This document shows positions 1 to 13,465 of a DNA stretch of 64,000 nucleotides, in pieces. The position numbers and the translations under genes were made by a program. The notes under the pieces were generated by a model. It made no database searches and had not been told where the DNA came from. It was given only the letters and a program-made list of their open reading frames with translations. The stretch comes from Platycnemis pennipes (Eukaryota > Arthropoda > Insecta > Odonata > Platycnemididae). Numbering within the stretch: the stretch's first letter is position 1; each line of letters starts with the position of its first letter. The DNA is taken from positions 36,470,698-36,534,697 of the forward strand of contig OW121855.1 of assembly GCA_933228895.1 (NCBI GenBank), in the 5' to 3' direction.

Positions 1-3000
1 TGGTCCTAATGGCAGTTGACTTCGCCGAAACAATTTCAATTACTGTGAAGCTATAATAACAGAGAGACGTATGAGTGCAATGAAACAGCTGCAGTAATTA
101 TGATTGTAACATCTTCTAGGTTTTTAACCCGTATAAATAGACACGTAAGAGGAAGTTAGGACAAATAAATTTTATGAGACGGAAAAGGGGTAGTGTAATT
201 AATATTTTCTACTTTACATATAGGGGACTGTTATTACTTTTGACCATTTGCTAATGAGTTTTTGCTTTGAAAGTCAAGTAGAGCATTAAACGATCTTCAG
301 CCTTCTTAACTTAATTAATATCAGTCACTCTAACTCTCACAAAACTCGGTACACGTCTATATATCTTGTGTTTTTTTACGATATTAATTCATCATTTTTT
401 AGTCCTAGCGTCCATCATAGTCCCTACCACAGAAAATCGTTGAAAAATGAACGGAAAGTTACAGGGTGTTATCCTTTTTCAAGATAGCAATGGAATGATT
501 GAAGTTGAATTAGTAGGCCAAAAATAATCCAGACAGTGTATTGTCTTCATTTGGTCTTAAAGGTTTTTCTCATTAAAAATGACAGTGAAATAAAAGGGGT
601 CTCTGGATAAAGGAAATGAATCACAAAAAAATATTACGATGGCGTAGATGTCATTCATGTCTACAATTATTTCAAATTCCCTCGAAATTCCCAGCTTAGT
701 AGCACATGACGTAAAATACTTAATATCTTGCTGACTGTGCAGAAACTTTTTATGAAACAGCTTTCATTCGCTAGAGTGGACGCTAATGCACGTAGCTAGA
801 AAGGACGCTGCTCTTCAAAAACAGTGAACTGATACTAAAAATTGGATACGATGAGAAAATTCAGATGGATCCGAATAAGACTTACGCACGGAGTGAATCC
901 CCTTGCTCACTGCCATTATTAGCATTTTTATCTCTTCGTTGAAACGAATTTATTCAGTGTCCTATACTGCAACTTCATAAAGAAAACATTCACACCACAG
1001 AACATTTTGTAGGCTTTATGGTACATATTACGGACAATATACGGAATCGGAGAGCTGAACGTTTACGATTATATGTAGCATTGGAGCTCTGGTATGCATC
1101 GACAACCTAGATCATTTCGCATCTTCGAGTATCCGGTAATGTATCCGATTTGACAATTTCAATATATTGATGCCTTTCAAAATAGGTTTCTTCGTAATTA
1201 TTAAGTTTTAAGACATTTGAACGACTCGGTTACACTTTTTTCATAAATAGAAATAATTATCTCCATAGTAGTTTTAGCATGGAGAGGGCTTTTATCTAAG
1301 TATTCTTATGTCTCAGAAACCCTATTTTAAGGTACGTAAGTGTATAAACGAATTTGGGAGGCCCTTGAGGTGAAGTATGGAGACATAATGGAGAAGGCTA
1401 GCTGAACAGAGAGTAAGGTGAATGGGGAAGTGTTAAAAATGGTCGGAGAGTAAAGAAGTTGTTTGGAAAAATTCAATGATGGGCCGAAAAAAACCTAAAT
1501 AACGTTAGGAACGTAGAAAGGTTATGGAATTTTGAAGAGGATGTCAGAAGGGGAGAATGTTAGGAAAATGCACATGATAGAAAGACGTTCTTAAGATCAT
1601 GCAAGGAGACGGAAGACAATAGAATTTAAATAGAAATTTGGTGTGTAATGTGGATTGGTTAGGAAGATAGGTTACACATTACCTACGCCGGAGGGGAATC
1701 TCAGGTACACACTATCCGCAATAATATCAATGTTGGAAAAATACTTAGACAGTATTTAATGAGATTTAAAGTGGAATGATAAGTAATGTATTTCACATCA
1801 TTCTGACGTAAATAGGGGTAACATTGTTAAGGAAGGAAGTGTAGAATAACAATGCAGCATCTGAGTTAGCCCACAAAAAATCAAAAGCACCGTGGGGATC
1901 ACGATCTGACGTCTCGCCTTACATTTGAACTACTGCACTTGACTAATCTCTCCTTATGAGAATTCACTTAATGATAGGGAGTTAACGGAAATATCCCACT
2001 CTTCGAATTTCCGAGTTTTGCAGCCAGTCCTTCGGTATGGACAGTCAGTATGCTAACATCGTTCAGATTGTGATACCCCACTTTGGGAGAGCGTTGATTT
2101 AATATATACCTAGAGATTTAACAACAGCACCTTGTTTACTAAATAAATTTAAAAGTGATTACAATCACACCTCCAAACAGACCATATTAATATATATTTC
2201 GAACGTAATCAAATTCCCTACTTCAAAAGCAAGACATTCTCTACATCACTTTCCGGCTAATTTATCTTCGTGCATTTCTATGCAATGACTAACAGTATAC
2301 TACTTGCTCGCTTACTTACTTAGAATTCCGCAGATCTCTCATGTGCATATTTCTCACACATTAGTTTCAATTACATAGGAAACGCAATAGTAACTACTGA
2401 AAAAGGAAACAGATTTTCACGTAATGGACTGTTCAATTAATGTAGACGTTAAGGAACGAACCATGGCAGCTAACAATGTGTGTGTTAATATATCTCACTC
2501 GTGCAGAAATATTTTATTGCTGCAATTAAATATAAAAAGCATGATGAAGATATCTCATTTGCATGTGCAGTTACTTCAGTTTTAAATATCCTCCTCGTAT
2601 AATTTCATCTGGAACTCTCAGATAGATTTTCAGTAAATATTCCCTTTTTGGAGATCACAGCGTTGAAACTAAGAACATTTACACTCAAATGTAACACCGC
2701 GGAGTTTTTATTTAGGTCTTTAGAAATAAATTGCAATACTTTATTATTTTCGACTGCAAAACAATGGCTCTAAATTTCATACATGCAATATTTATAATTA
2801 TTCCAATTTCAATGTGCACACAGGAACGGCACGGCACGGTAAGACTTCGGACTGCTGAGGATTCGAGCAGTTGAGATACATGCACATAATACCCTGCAAG
2901 CCACCATAAAGGTCTATGACAGGGGAGGGATCGTTTCAATAAAAATCGTTACAAGTTTGTCTAGCACAACCTACCTATCGAAGAGTACAAAATATGAAGT

Positions 3001-4282
3001 ATTGCATCACCATTTGCTATTCTCATTGTATCGGCCTTCCACCTAAGATAATGCGAAGCTGTTATCCATAACTATTGGTATGTTTAAACAGCATATTCTT
3101 TATTTATCAGTCAATATGTTTCACAAATATCAACTACGTAAATTGTGAAATTATAACATGACCAGTAATCAGTAAGCATAAGAAACGAAAAATGGTCACA
3201 TCGAATCATTTTAGTAAACAACTATGGTAATTTTGATCAAGATTTCTTTAATTGATAACGTATACTGAATTACACATCTGCAGTTGAATAAAACTGAAAA
3301 AGTAATCATTTAGGAAGCTAATTAAATATCCCAAGCTAACAAGTGTACTTTAGTCATTTAGTGTATAGGTAAGTAGCTATCTATCTCTTCCAGCATTTTT
3401 AATCAAAATGCTACATACAGATATACTACAAAAATTAGGATATGATTCTTTTATTAAAGTAAAGGTGGAAAAGAAAGCATTGGAAATTAGAATTATTGTC
3501 ATAGCTAATCGTGAGAAGAAGCATTTTAAGCTCTCACCTTTTGACTGAGTCAACATTTTCAGAAATAAAATGGGACACTGAATTTTTGTAGGGCATTTGT
3601 GAAGTTTAGAATCTCCTCAATACTTCGGTAAATTAAGGCTACCCAATAAGACAAATACGTCCTCTCGAAAACCCCAAGCCTAACCATGTTTCATCATACC
3701 TCCCAGTATTACCCAACCCTCCATATTCTATCTGGATATCTCTATATACCCATGAAAAATTGTCTACCTCCGCTAGATTATGATATTACTCTGTATCGAA
3801 ACTGGTCGCAGATGAATAAATTTACACATAGAACTGCAATTTTTTCCTGTCTTGAGAATAATCATTAAGGAGTTCCACCAAATGAAGCCTCAAACCGAAT
3901 CAAGGTAAATTTATTTGAGAAGCGATATTTTTAAATATTTTTTGCCACTGAAACACATTTTTCGGCCTTGAAAGAGACCCATTAGGCATGCCAGAGTTTA
4001 ACTATTACGTTCTTACCAAGTTATGAATGGAATGTATTCTTTTCAGAGATTGATGAAACAAAGTTAAATAGTAATCCCTGAGTCAAGAGACCATTATAAC
4101 CAGATAATGTTCAAACCTGTAATTTGCGACACCGATCATTAAGTGAGTTGTTTATCTCACTCTTTAGCCTTATAAAAAGATAAAAGCGCCATGAAAAACG
4201 CATTACAATGAGTATCCAAAGCAAATAAAGACATGACATTTATTATATTTCCTTTTAAGCCAAAAATTAGAGAATGTAGATA
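1..4282. other. AT-rich DNA, no gene recognised
   Basis: No open frame in this stretch has recognisable domains, and I see no splice-linked exons. The longest frames are short and of biased composition. A purine-rich run at about 1370-1660 has the texture of a decayed non-LTR retrotransposon, but no motif can be read in it, so it is not called. Confidence 0.6.
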
Positions 4283-4314
4283 TACCATGGAATGAAAGTA
4301 CTTATTCCATGGTA
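4283..4314. repeat. short perfect hairpin
   Basis: An 11-bp perfect stem (4283-4293 against 4304-4314, taccatggaat and its reverse complement) encloses a 10-nt loop. It has no neighbouring gene. It could be a chance palindrome or the core of a worn foldback element. Confidence 0.5.
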
Positions 4315-7300
4315 CATGGTCAAAATTAACACTTTATGGTATTCTATCAGCACTGAGAGGAAACAAATGAAGGTGATCTTATGCATTCCAAAGCAATAAA
4401 ACGTATTAGTAAGTTAAAATACTATTATATCTAAGTTACACGCAATCCTTAAGGATTATTAATATTTTTTCAATCCCAATAGAACCTCCTCCTTATACCT
4501 ACTTTCTACCGATAAAATTTAACGCCTTTACCCTTCAATATTCTTTAAAAAACTGACAATCTTTGAAAACATTCCGTACAGGCTGTAGACTGCTGCTGTA
4601 GATGTCATATTATTAATTATTTACGTTTATGACATTGGCTGACGTCTATTATCTATGAGGTACCCATTTGAATAATATCATTTCAGCGAATATTTCCCCG
4701 ATAACCAGCTCTCGATGAAAACTCTTCCTCAAATCACTTCTGCGGTAAATTCATACATACACCTTTTTACACTTCCTGGGAGAGCCAAGTGTTTTAACTG
4801 CAGAATGCGTGAATTTCCCTGTTCTCTTCTTTAAACTAACTGATGCTTTATAAATACCTTGTTTTAAGGGAAAGGCATTTTACGATATCACGCATCACGC
4901 GCAGGATTGAACTCGCGTTTGATGTGAATGAAGCAAAGGGAGAATTTTACTGTCTTTATGAGAGTCGGGACGGAGCTTCCGAAATATAACGGGAGCGATA
5001 CAGCATGGTGACTGGGTCTGGGTCTGAAACACGAACTGGAAGGTTTCCAACTTGGTGAGAGGATCGTTTTGTTAGCTGTGTCTCAAATGTGACAGCGTAA
5101 AATATACGCGAGAAGGGTGAGTATGGATGGACATGGTGATCTGGAAAATACGCAGCAAAGTAGAGGAAGCTTAAGAAAGAGCCGTATGACCAACGAAGGA
5201 ACCATTAGGAATAATCAAAGGACCATATGCCTAACGTTTGTAGCGGCAGATGCAAGTTATTTACGTTAGAGGGCACCAATATGATTTCGGTGAATTATCT
5301 CTCTCATTCATTTGGTTCGCAATATGAATTAAAATAACACTCCCACAGTAGATTTGACAGTAATAATCAGAATATAATTTTGTGTCCATCATGTCATTAT
5401 GGCATGGCGGAGTTTAGTTTTCCGGCTGATTCTAGGCAATCAAATACGGAATACAGAGTGAAGTCATCAAGATAGCAATTTCTCCGTCATTTATGCTATT
5501 TTCCTTCGAAAATATGAAATCATTTTCCTCAGAATGAGCAAATATACATCAGCCGCGGATCCCATCCTCTCTCGTTCTCTTCTTGATTTGACTAATATCA
5601 AAAATCTAGACAGATATATGGCCATTGTTGTCGGAGTTCTGCAATGGCCTACAAATAGTGCAATACTGTAACGAAAAGCATGTGCCAAACGTACTCGGGA
5701 AAGAAATAAAAGGCCTCCTTGCTTTTATTACCTAAAATTAATCGTTTTTCACGGGACTCCAACTTGCCTGAAATATTCATACGTTGATCGGAAAAGAATG
5801 GTGGGCGGAGTCGATTATTAGCGACATTTTCTGTAGTTCCTCGAATGATTCCGCAGATCAGGGAATCATTATATTATATTATTGACGGAAAGATAAGCTT
5901 ACCTTTGGAACAGAGGTTCCCAAACGTTTGGGACTAATAATTGCTAACCACTGCTAATATCTTTTGAATTATTATCGACTCCGCTAACCTGGTTTTGACA
6001 CTAAAAGCAAAGAATGCTTATAAGATTTGTACGTAATTTGTTTTGATGCTGATTAAAAAATATTATCTTTGGCATGTACAAATACTCTTATATTAATCTA
6101 CATGTATGTCCAATCGGATGCATTGTCATGAGTCATGACAGTTCATTGTATCACGTAAGCATGTAGATACACCTAAGGTATACATGCATTTGATACATTC
6201 ATCAGTCTTCAGTCTTGGCGTCGGAAATGCAACTAAAATGATACATTACTAAACGGAGAAGTTCACATTACATTAAAGTGCTTCAATTAATGGCATAACA
6301 TATAAATATGAATTGAACGATGGTAGGCATAAAGGTTCGGTATATAAAAGATTAAAATGGTAGATATACATTTGAAAAATTAAGCTCATTCACATTTTTT
6401 CATGCAGAACTAGCGGCTTTTACCAAATTTTCTATAACACAAAGCGCTGATTATTGGGTTCAAATTCTGTCTAAAACCAATTGAAAATGAACATCTAAAC
6501 CAGAATGATTTTTCAATAATTATGCTTGGATTGATGCATTCACTCACAAACGATTTTCACAAAAACCTACCTAAGTTTGAAGTCGTTTCTAGCTCAGCAA
6601 AACGTTAGATTTTGCTTGATCTTCCTCCCTATTCAAAAATTGGGAAAATTAAATCTCTTCAAATCAAAAGGTCATGTTCCAATAATTGGGAAACCATATA
6701 GCATTTTTATGGCAATAACTTTAAGGTCTAGACGCGCAAAAGCAGCCGTCTTCCCTTACACAAAAAGAAAAGCTATGATACATCAAGCAATAACCTTTTG
6801 TATTCATATTCAAACCAGGAGATTAATGTGCTCGCCAGCATGCTCCAAGATCATGGTTTCCAATTTCTCGATGGATTACTAATGTTTCAATTCTTAGATT
6901 TCTTAAAAACTACAATATGAGTTGTATGACGGGAAAAATTGTCGGAGATAAAAAACAGCTTCGAAATTGTAAATCAATACTAGAACTAACATCTTCGTAG
7001 TCGCACTGCAACTCCACGCGAAAAAATGTAGTCATACGGAATACTTTTTCGAAAAACGACAATAAGAGGCGTTACAGAGAATATACTTACTTCATAAGTA
7101 TTACAGCCAGGTTTTATTATGTTAGATTAAAGTAACCATTGCCTAATGAATGTTACGCCTGAGTGATGGTTGCCGACTCATCTGATTGTAAGAGTGCAAT
7201 AGACATATAGATTTTTTTGTCATGAACATTAATACCAGAAGAGCATTTTCATAACCTTTCTCAATCATAGAAAATATTATACTAGATTTTAGAACCGGGA

Positions 7301-7743
7301 CTAGGGATGAATTTGGTAATCAGGGGAATGTGTAGTTATGAAAAGAATTTCCGGTAAAGCGCCAAGAACACCACTCGAGTCTTTACGGAGTCATGACCGT
7401 AAGTTCGAAAAGAAATAGCCATGTAAAAGAGGTCAGCAACCTATGGCACACGTGCCGGATTTGGCACATCTCCAGATGTTGACTAGCCTTCCCAATAACC
7501 AGAAAATACTCATGGAAACGGTTGCGAATAATGATTCCCATAATTTGTCGATAACTTAATGTCGCTTAACTTACTCTACGCACAATTTATGAGAGCAATT
7601 AGCTGTGAAAATATTTACCAATTTTACTTCTATTGACGCCTATGTAAATCCAGACTTGAGCAGGATATCTCGGTAAAAGCATTTTTGGAAGACCAATAAA
7701 AGAGCATAAAATTTAAAAATAACGCAGAGATAAACTGTAAAAT
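4315..7743. other. AT-rich DNA, no gene recognised
   Basis: Nothing coding or structural can be supported here. Open frames such as those at 5491-5688 (minus) and 6577-6882 (plus) have no family resemblance and no plausible exon borders. Confidence 0.55.
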
Positions 7744-8124
7744 ATAATAACTAGGGATGGGTCGGTTCCACTTTTTTTCGGTTCCGGTTCGGTTCTTAAC
7801 TTCGGTTCTCGGTTCCGATTCTCGGTTCCGGTTCTTAATTTACCACTTACTTTGCATTGCTCAATGGTAAGATAAGGTAATCAATAATCATTTTCAGAGA
7901 CTGAATTAGAATAATTCGCGACTTTGAAGCATCTAAGTACACTATTTCACCAGGTTTTAATGTGAAGCCTCCACTTTCGGAGTGTGAGTAGGTTTCAAAC
8001 TGGTTTTCGCGCCATTTTTTTCGGTACCGATTATTTTTGGCCTCGGTTCCGGTTCCGGTTCTAAGCTCAAGAACCGGTGGAACCGAGAACCGAAGAACCG
8101 AACCGACCCATCCCTAATAATAAC
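7744..8124. mobile_element. hAT-type MITE with 8-bp target duplication
   Basis: The element itself is 7752-8116 (365 bp). Its ends are inverted repeats identical over 17 bp, beginning tagggatgggtcggttc. It is flanked on both sides by the direct repeat ataataac (7744-7751 and 8117-8124). Eight-base target duplications and a TAGGGATG-like end are typical of hAT transposons. The subterminal DNA is packed with GGTTC/CGGTTCC units, read forward near the left end (7779-7840) and in the reverse sense near the right end, plus another cluster at 8042-8065. There is no transposase frame, so it is non-autonomous. The intact duplication and matching ends suggest a fairly recent insertion. Confidence 0.88.
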
Positions 8125-11100
8125 AAAACAAAGGGAATGGAGTCCCCTATGGGGAATAATTTATCCCCATAGTAAAAAGGAGATTTTCAAAATGGTTACC
8201 ATTTTATAGCAATACACAGAGGAAGTTCATTAATGGGGCTCACTAAATGAAAGAAAATGAAAAAGATCAGGACTGTCTGGGACTAATTTTAAGCAAGATT
8301 GGACAAATAAATGTCATGATCGATTGTAAAAGAGTTCGTAAAAGGCTACACTTAAGAATGTTCTTACTTCGAGAATCAGTTCACCCGCTCTGAATATTTG
8401 TAGAATAGAGTTAAAATTTTCAAATGATTTAAATAATAGGGCGTTCACACGTCAAAATAGTTTCAGGAAAAATTATCTCCTAGTGGAAGAATGCTAATGT
8501 ATTCATCATAGGCATTACGTGTAATCTATCATTAGACATGTATAGGACATTCTCCCTCTGTAATTCCTTCTACTAACAATAAGATTGGATCCTTTGTTCA
8601 TAACATCGCTCATAGAGACTGCCATACACGCAATGGAAAAATCTCTCCGGTTTTTGGATCCATTCTGTACAAAAGAGGCGTTTTAAAATAAAGCACGTTT
8701 GGCTTATAATTCAGCATTTTAGCTACAATGCATGCAAGCTTCTGTTTATTTTAATTTCATTTTAGCAAAACGCTAAGACAACAATTTTTAGCGGGAGAGG
8801 ACCCAGCTCATTTCCCTGGCTACAGGATATATCTATATCTATAAGAGATGCAATGTGGACATTATTTATTGATCCTTTCCTTTCCATTCCCATCCATGTA
8901 TCTATCCTCCCGGTCTGAAGCGCCTATTAGTGTGGAAACAGACTTGAAATACCCATGTAAATTCATTTTGCAGACCCTTACTTGCGTGCTTTGTGGATAG
9001 AACTTTTAGTTCAGTAGGTACTCCGTCGGTTTCTCTCCACCCTTCCTCCATACCCTTCCAATCCCACACTTGTTCCTCTCCTCCGGATCTGAAGCGCCGA
9101 AGTGCGGGAACCGACTTGGAAACTACAGGTGAAAAAAATTCACTTCGCGGTAAACTGTACCGCAAAACATGTATGATGTCAGGGTTGTCTACCATCCGGG
9201 GGCACATTTCCAAATTGAAAAAAATCCGATACAGGCCACGTATGAAAATGTAATTCGCTTGAGGAGGATCATATTCATATTTATAGCACAAAAGAGTCAT
9301 TGATTAACTCATCTGTGATCGTGTTGAGGTCAATATTTTTCATAAATCATGAGTCATTATTCTGATTTCCAAAAGAAACACCTTCACCACATTGTCATGA
9401 CAGTACCACAAATATTTAATATTAATATTTAAGAGGTACAGACCACATTAGGAATCATGTTTTAGAAGTTTACGGGGCATAGGATGAATTTCTAAAGCAA
9501 GCTTTCCAAATGACCCAATAAAGAATGATGATACATAAATGATAATGGAATGAGCGAAAACCCCATCATTTAGAGGCCGGCAAAAATCAGGGATTTGAGA
9601 AGGTGTGGTGTCTTCCCGTTAGCGGCGCTCTTGGTTGCCTTGGTTTCCCCCCCTTAAACTCTCCTTCTCGACACAAGCGCCGCGGTTTGGAGAAGCGAGA
9701 AACGCAGAGTCCGCAGCAGTCTCCCAGGATTTGATTTTGAAGGACCTGAAATAGATGGCGCTTAGGAGGCTCTCCTCGCGCGAATTAATTGTGAGGAGTC
9801 GGTTTTCGCGAGTGACACCCACACTCCTCACACGATAGTACCTAGTTAGAGATCAGAGGCAGCCGCCGTCTTAACGCGAAACATTTTCAAGCCTATCTTT
9901 CACTCTCACCTCACTAAAAAAATTACGATTCATCATTCCACAACCAAAGTATATTGTTAATAGGTAATCAGTAATTAATGCCACAATACTACGCTGATAA
10001 ATAAGAAAGCAAATTTTTCAAATTCTACGAGACGATAACGACAGACTTCTTGCAAACTGCAATTTTGGAGAAACTAGCCTTTCTCTCGACTGTAAATGAT
10101 CAACTCATGCTAACTGGAAAAATAAATATTTGATGTTAGGTTTTAGAGGTCTATTTCCAGTTCATCCTTTCCATGTTCATCTACAAGCGTGTCTACGTCT
10201 TATACCCGCTAGAGGAAGACGGACACATAACAAAGTTGGTATCTTGGGACTATTATTGGCATTGACATGGAGCATGAGAGCGCAACTCTACCGCGTACTA
10301 TCCGATTCACGGCAGGAAATTTTCCGAACAGCATCTTCCTAAACTACAAGAAACAAATTTACATGACCGCTAAGGTACCAGTCCGGTTTCGCAACCCATT
10401 TATGTCGTAAATGACGAACGCGGCGATTATTGGCAATTGGGATGAATGTCATCATTTGATTACGGCAATACTTCGAGTGACTAGAATTGCAAACTTAAGA
10501 TTTTGTAATTTGTGGTACTACCCTACCTCGTTTCGCAGAATACTGCGAGTGGTTTGTGGTGCGATTAATGTAGTAGTAAATAACACGTGAGCTATTCAAG
10601 GTACATGAAAAAAGAATGCAAAGGCAGCAATAATTGGTTGAGGAGGAAGAATATCAAGAGAAAATTGAAGACGTAGTGGAAGAGCTTGTGGGAAGAGTAG
10701 TAGGATAGTAAGGCAGAGATTTAATGGAGAGGTGTCAGACCTAGAGATTGAAAGACAGACGTCAAAAAGTCGTAATTAAAAGGTGTAGTACTGATAGGGC
10801 GTAAGCAGAGCCCTCACCTTCAAAGACATAATCCAGGATAATTTTAAACTACTTATAAAGAAAACATTTTGGAAAGAGTTAATGGAAAAAATTGGCAAGT
10901 TCTGACTCTAGAAACCAAAATTAAACTAAGCTTTGAACAAGAGGAATTTCACCATGAGGTAAGTTTTCCATGCAACTGAGAAAGAGTGCAAATGATTTAG
11001 CTGATTTATCATGAGCCCATTCCTAAAAAATGCCTAAATGAAAAACTGATGAAATTGATTAAAATAGAAACATTTTCTCCGAACATTCTTAGTAGAGCAG

Positions 11101-12727
11101 TGGCTTGGAACAACACTATTCCGCAATTTATATAAAAGATGAAAATTTTGACCTCTCCGTCATGGCCTCAGGTCTCAAATCTAATGTCTACTCTGACCTG
11201 AAGGGATGTTGATCGTCAAAACCCAGGTCTAACACTGTTTTTAAAATAAAAATTTTGGGAGCCTGGCACTCCTCGGCATATTTTATTGGGAAATGTGCCT
11301 CTGAAATGCGTAGAAAGCGGAGAGAAGGGGAGAATATGGGAGGGTGGGAGAAAAACAAGATAGGGAGTCAAGAAAAAGGAAATAGGAGGCAGGAGGAAGC
11401 AAAATACAAAAGGAATTCTTCACCTTTAATCGCGCGAACACGTGCTAGGAAAGCAGGGGTTGACGGCTAACTCGTACGTTACAGGCTAGCTCTGATGCGC
11501 TGCATGGATTATCACCCCCTCAATCGCCTGAGTCCCACGCTCCACATATAGTTTCTTAATAGAAATCAGGTTTTAAAACTGGCTTTATTCGTAAATCTAG
11601 TAGTTATGATAAAAGCAGAACACTCGTTAATTTGATCCACAGATTCACATTCAGGTTGAGTCATTATAAATCTGAAAGAAAATGTGAGTACAGAATAGAG
11701 GATGAAGTGTGATTTTATGGTCTACCATGCCCTCCTGGCGAGTGAGTGAGAGATATTAGCGGATGCAAGGTAAGTTAAGACTATACCATTACAATTAACA
11801 GCCATCCCGAGATTTAAGAGGTTTTGGTGCCCAAAATACGTCACTGTGCTTGAACTTGGCGAACTCACAATCCAGCTCTCTTTCCACGCAGAGGTGTTTG
11901 CATAAGCAGCAACGTACAAATGAACAGCTGAACGATGGTCTGCACACCCACCCTTACGGAGATTTCATCGTCGTGGAACCGCATTTTAGGGTTAAAGTCA
12001 ATTAATTTATAACATAGATTTGCCTAGGTGTTAGCATGATGTACAGGAAGAACATGGTTACGTAAATTTATGAATACTTATCGAAAAAGGATGCATTCAC
12101 ATATTTTACACAGACTTCTTGAGAATTAATTTACTAATTCAAACAATGAAGTTCACAGACAAAGAGTGTCTAATATTATCACGCTTCACACACAAATGCA
12201 CATATTGCGTAATGCTTCATAATTTATCCATGATCGAGTCTATCTGGGTGATCCTAAGTTTCTCCATAGACATAAAATTCATTCAGCTGTGCTTATGTCA
12301 ATATTGCGGGTAAAGACATTTGTCGAGTTAGAATTTCAACTAAAAAGTATTCACAAACTTCCAATTAATTCGTACATATCACAGAAATCTTCACATAAGT
12401 CAAGAAGCGCATTCAAGAATTTGATTTCCTTCGAATACCCGTCAATATCGTCCAAACGAACTCACAAAAACAGAAACTCTAAATTATATAAGTTTAGTGA
12501 GTTCTAATTCGTATGAAGCATCATGACCCCCTGTTTTATATTGAAAATACTGAAAAAAGCGAGCGCTACAAAGAACGCACCACGACAGGCAGCACCTTCA
12601 AAGGGATTTACTACAACATGAGTAATGAAAAAGGAGCTTAAGCCGGTACGAAAAGAGACTAAGATAGGTCGGATTGGGAAGTGTTTTCGAGAAGAAATTA
12701 AAATATTTGAAAAGATTCCGAATTTGA
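8125..12727. other. no gene recognised; one imperfect duplication
   Basis: No exon or known element is convincing. A diverged direct repeat of about 55 bp is present (8904-8960 and 9076-9133); both copies contain tctgaagcgcc followed by a gacttg(g)aaa block. The stretch 9600-9850 is more GC-rich than its surroundings and carries short open frames on the minus strand, but no motif can be read. Confidence 0.5.
8904..9133. repeat. diverged direct repeat pair
   Basis: Two related copies about 170 bp apart (8904-8960 and 9076-9133) share the order ctcc, tctgaagcgcc, gtg.ggaa.c, gacttg. They may be tandem units of an unidentified repeat family. The overlapping open frames on both strands have no recognisable product. 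Confidence 0.5.
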
Positions 12728-12900
12728 GGGTGATGCGAGCGGAGGAAAGGCAAGTGGGAAGAGAATGGGGGGAAGGAGTGGGGTGAGGGAGATGGGGTAA
12801 GGTGTGTGGGAGGGGGAGATGGGCGGGGCGGTTGAGGGAAGGGGGCCACCGGCTATTCCTGGGTCTGTTGGCGATATTTTTGTACCGGGGTTGTGAAACT

Positions 12901-12927
12901 GGGCGGGGAGGGAGGGAGGGCGAGGGG
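12901..12927 (+). other. G-quadruplex-type guanine tract
   Basis: Five consecutive guanine runs of three or more bases are separated by one- to three-base spacers on the + strand, a classical intramolecular quadruplex pattern. More G-runs lie at 12776-12845. The tract sits at the left shoulder of the orphan CpG island, as is common at promoters. Confidence 0.65.
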
Positions 12928-13144
12928 GAAAGGAGGGGTGGGTGTAGGAGGGAACACTACGGGCAAGATGGAGTGTGGGATCGCCGGGGAGCAAAGGAGT
13001 GAGAGAGAGGAATGTGGGAGAGGAGGGCAGAGATCAGGGTTCGGGAGTTTCATGGGAAGCGGCGGTGTTGGAGAGGAGGAACTTCTTAAGCGGCAGTCAG
13101 CCGGACACGTCCCCCTCCCCCACCTCCACCGCCAGGGGATGACC

Positions 13145-13160
13145 CGTCACGTGACGTAAC
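13145..13160. promoter_or_regulatory. GTCACGTGAC (CLEAR-type E-box) overlapping CRE-like site
   Basis: A 12-bp perfect palindrome (cgtcacgtgacg, 13145-13156) contains the exact CLEAR decamer GTCACGTGAC bound by MiT/TFE bHLH-zip factors. It overlaps TGACGTAA, a CREB/ATF-like octamer (13152-13159). Its position inside a CpG island supports a regulatory role. Use of the site is inferred. Confidence 0.5.
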
Positions 13161-13465
13161 TCCGCGCCTTTTGTCTCCGCCCCGCCGCTCCCATTCTGTC
13201 CGCCGCGTCTTTTGCGCAAGCGTCCCAAGTCGAGATGTTTGCCGCCGCGCATCTTCCACCCTGGAATCAGAAGAGGTAACGCCGGCGTTTGGCGGTGGCC
13301 CCTTTTGGCCAATCTCGGCAGGATGACGTTGCCGTCCCGACGTGAGTGTACGCGTCTAGGGGCGGCATCGCGAATGAGCCCTCGTGACCACTTGGCAACG
13401 ACGCCTCGAATCTTTTGTCTCGCCGCAAACTTTCAAGGCCATGGCTCTCGATTCGCGGTGACAAC

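Larger units (their letters stand above)
12728..13465. promoter_or_regulatory. orphan CpG island / candidate promoter
   Basis: Composition changes abruptly from AT-rich flanks to a G-rich block (about 12728-13060, guanine on the + strand) and then to a balanced, CpG-dense block (about 13085-13400). The CpG-dense part contains an E-box/CRE composite and a short ATG frame at 13233 that leads to a donor-like gag|gtaacg at about 13276. This resembles the promoter and first exon of a gene, like the island over the RhoGAP first exon. No downstream coding exon could be recognised on either strand, so the transcript is unknown. Open frames here on both strands are probably compositional. Confidence 0.5.

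Noticed and set aside
1370..1660. Purine-rich stretch resembling a LINE 3' end
   Set aside because: No reverse-transcriptase or C-terminal words could be read in any frame.
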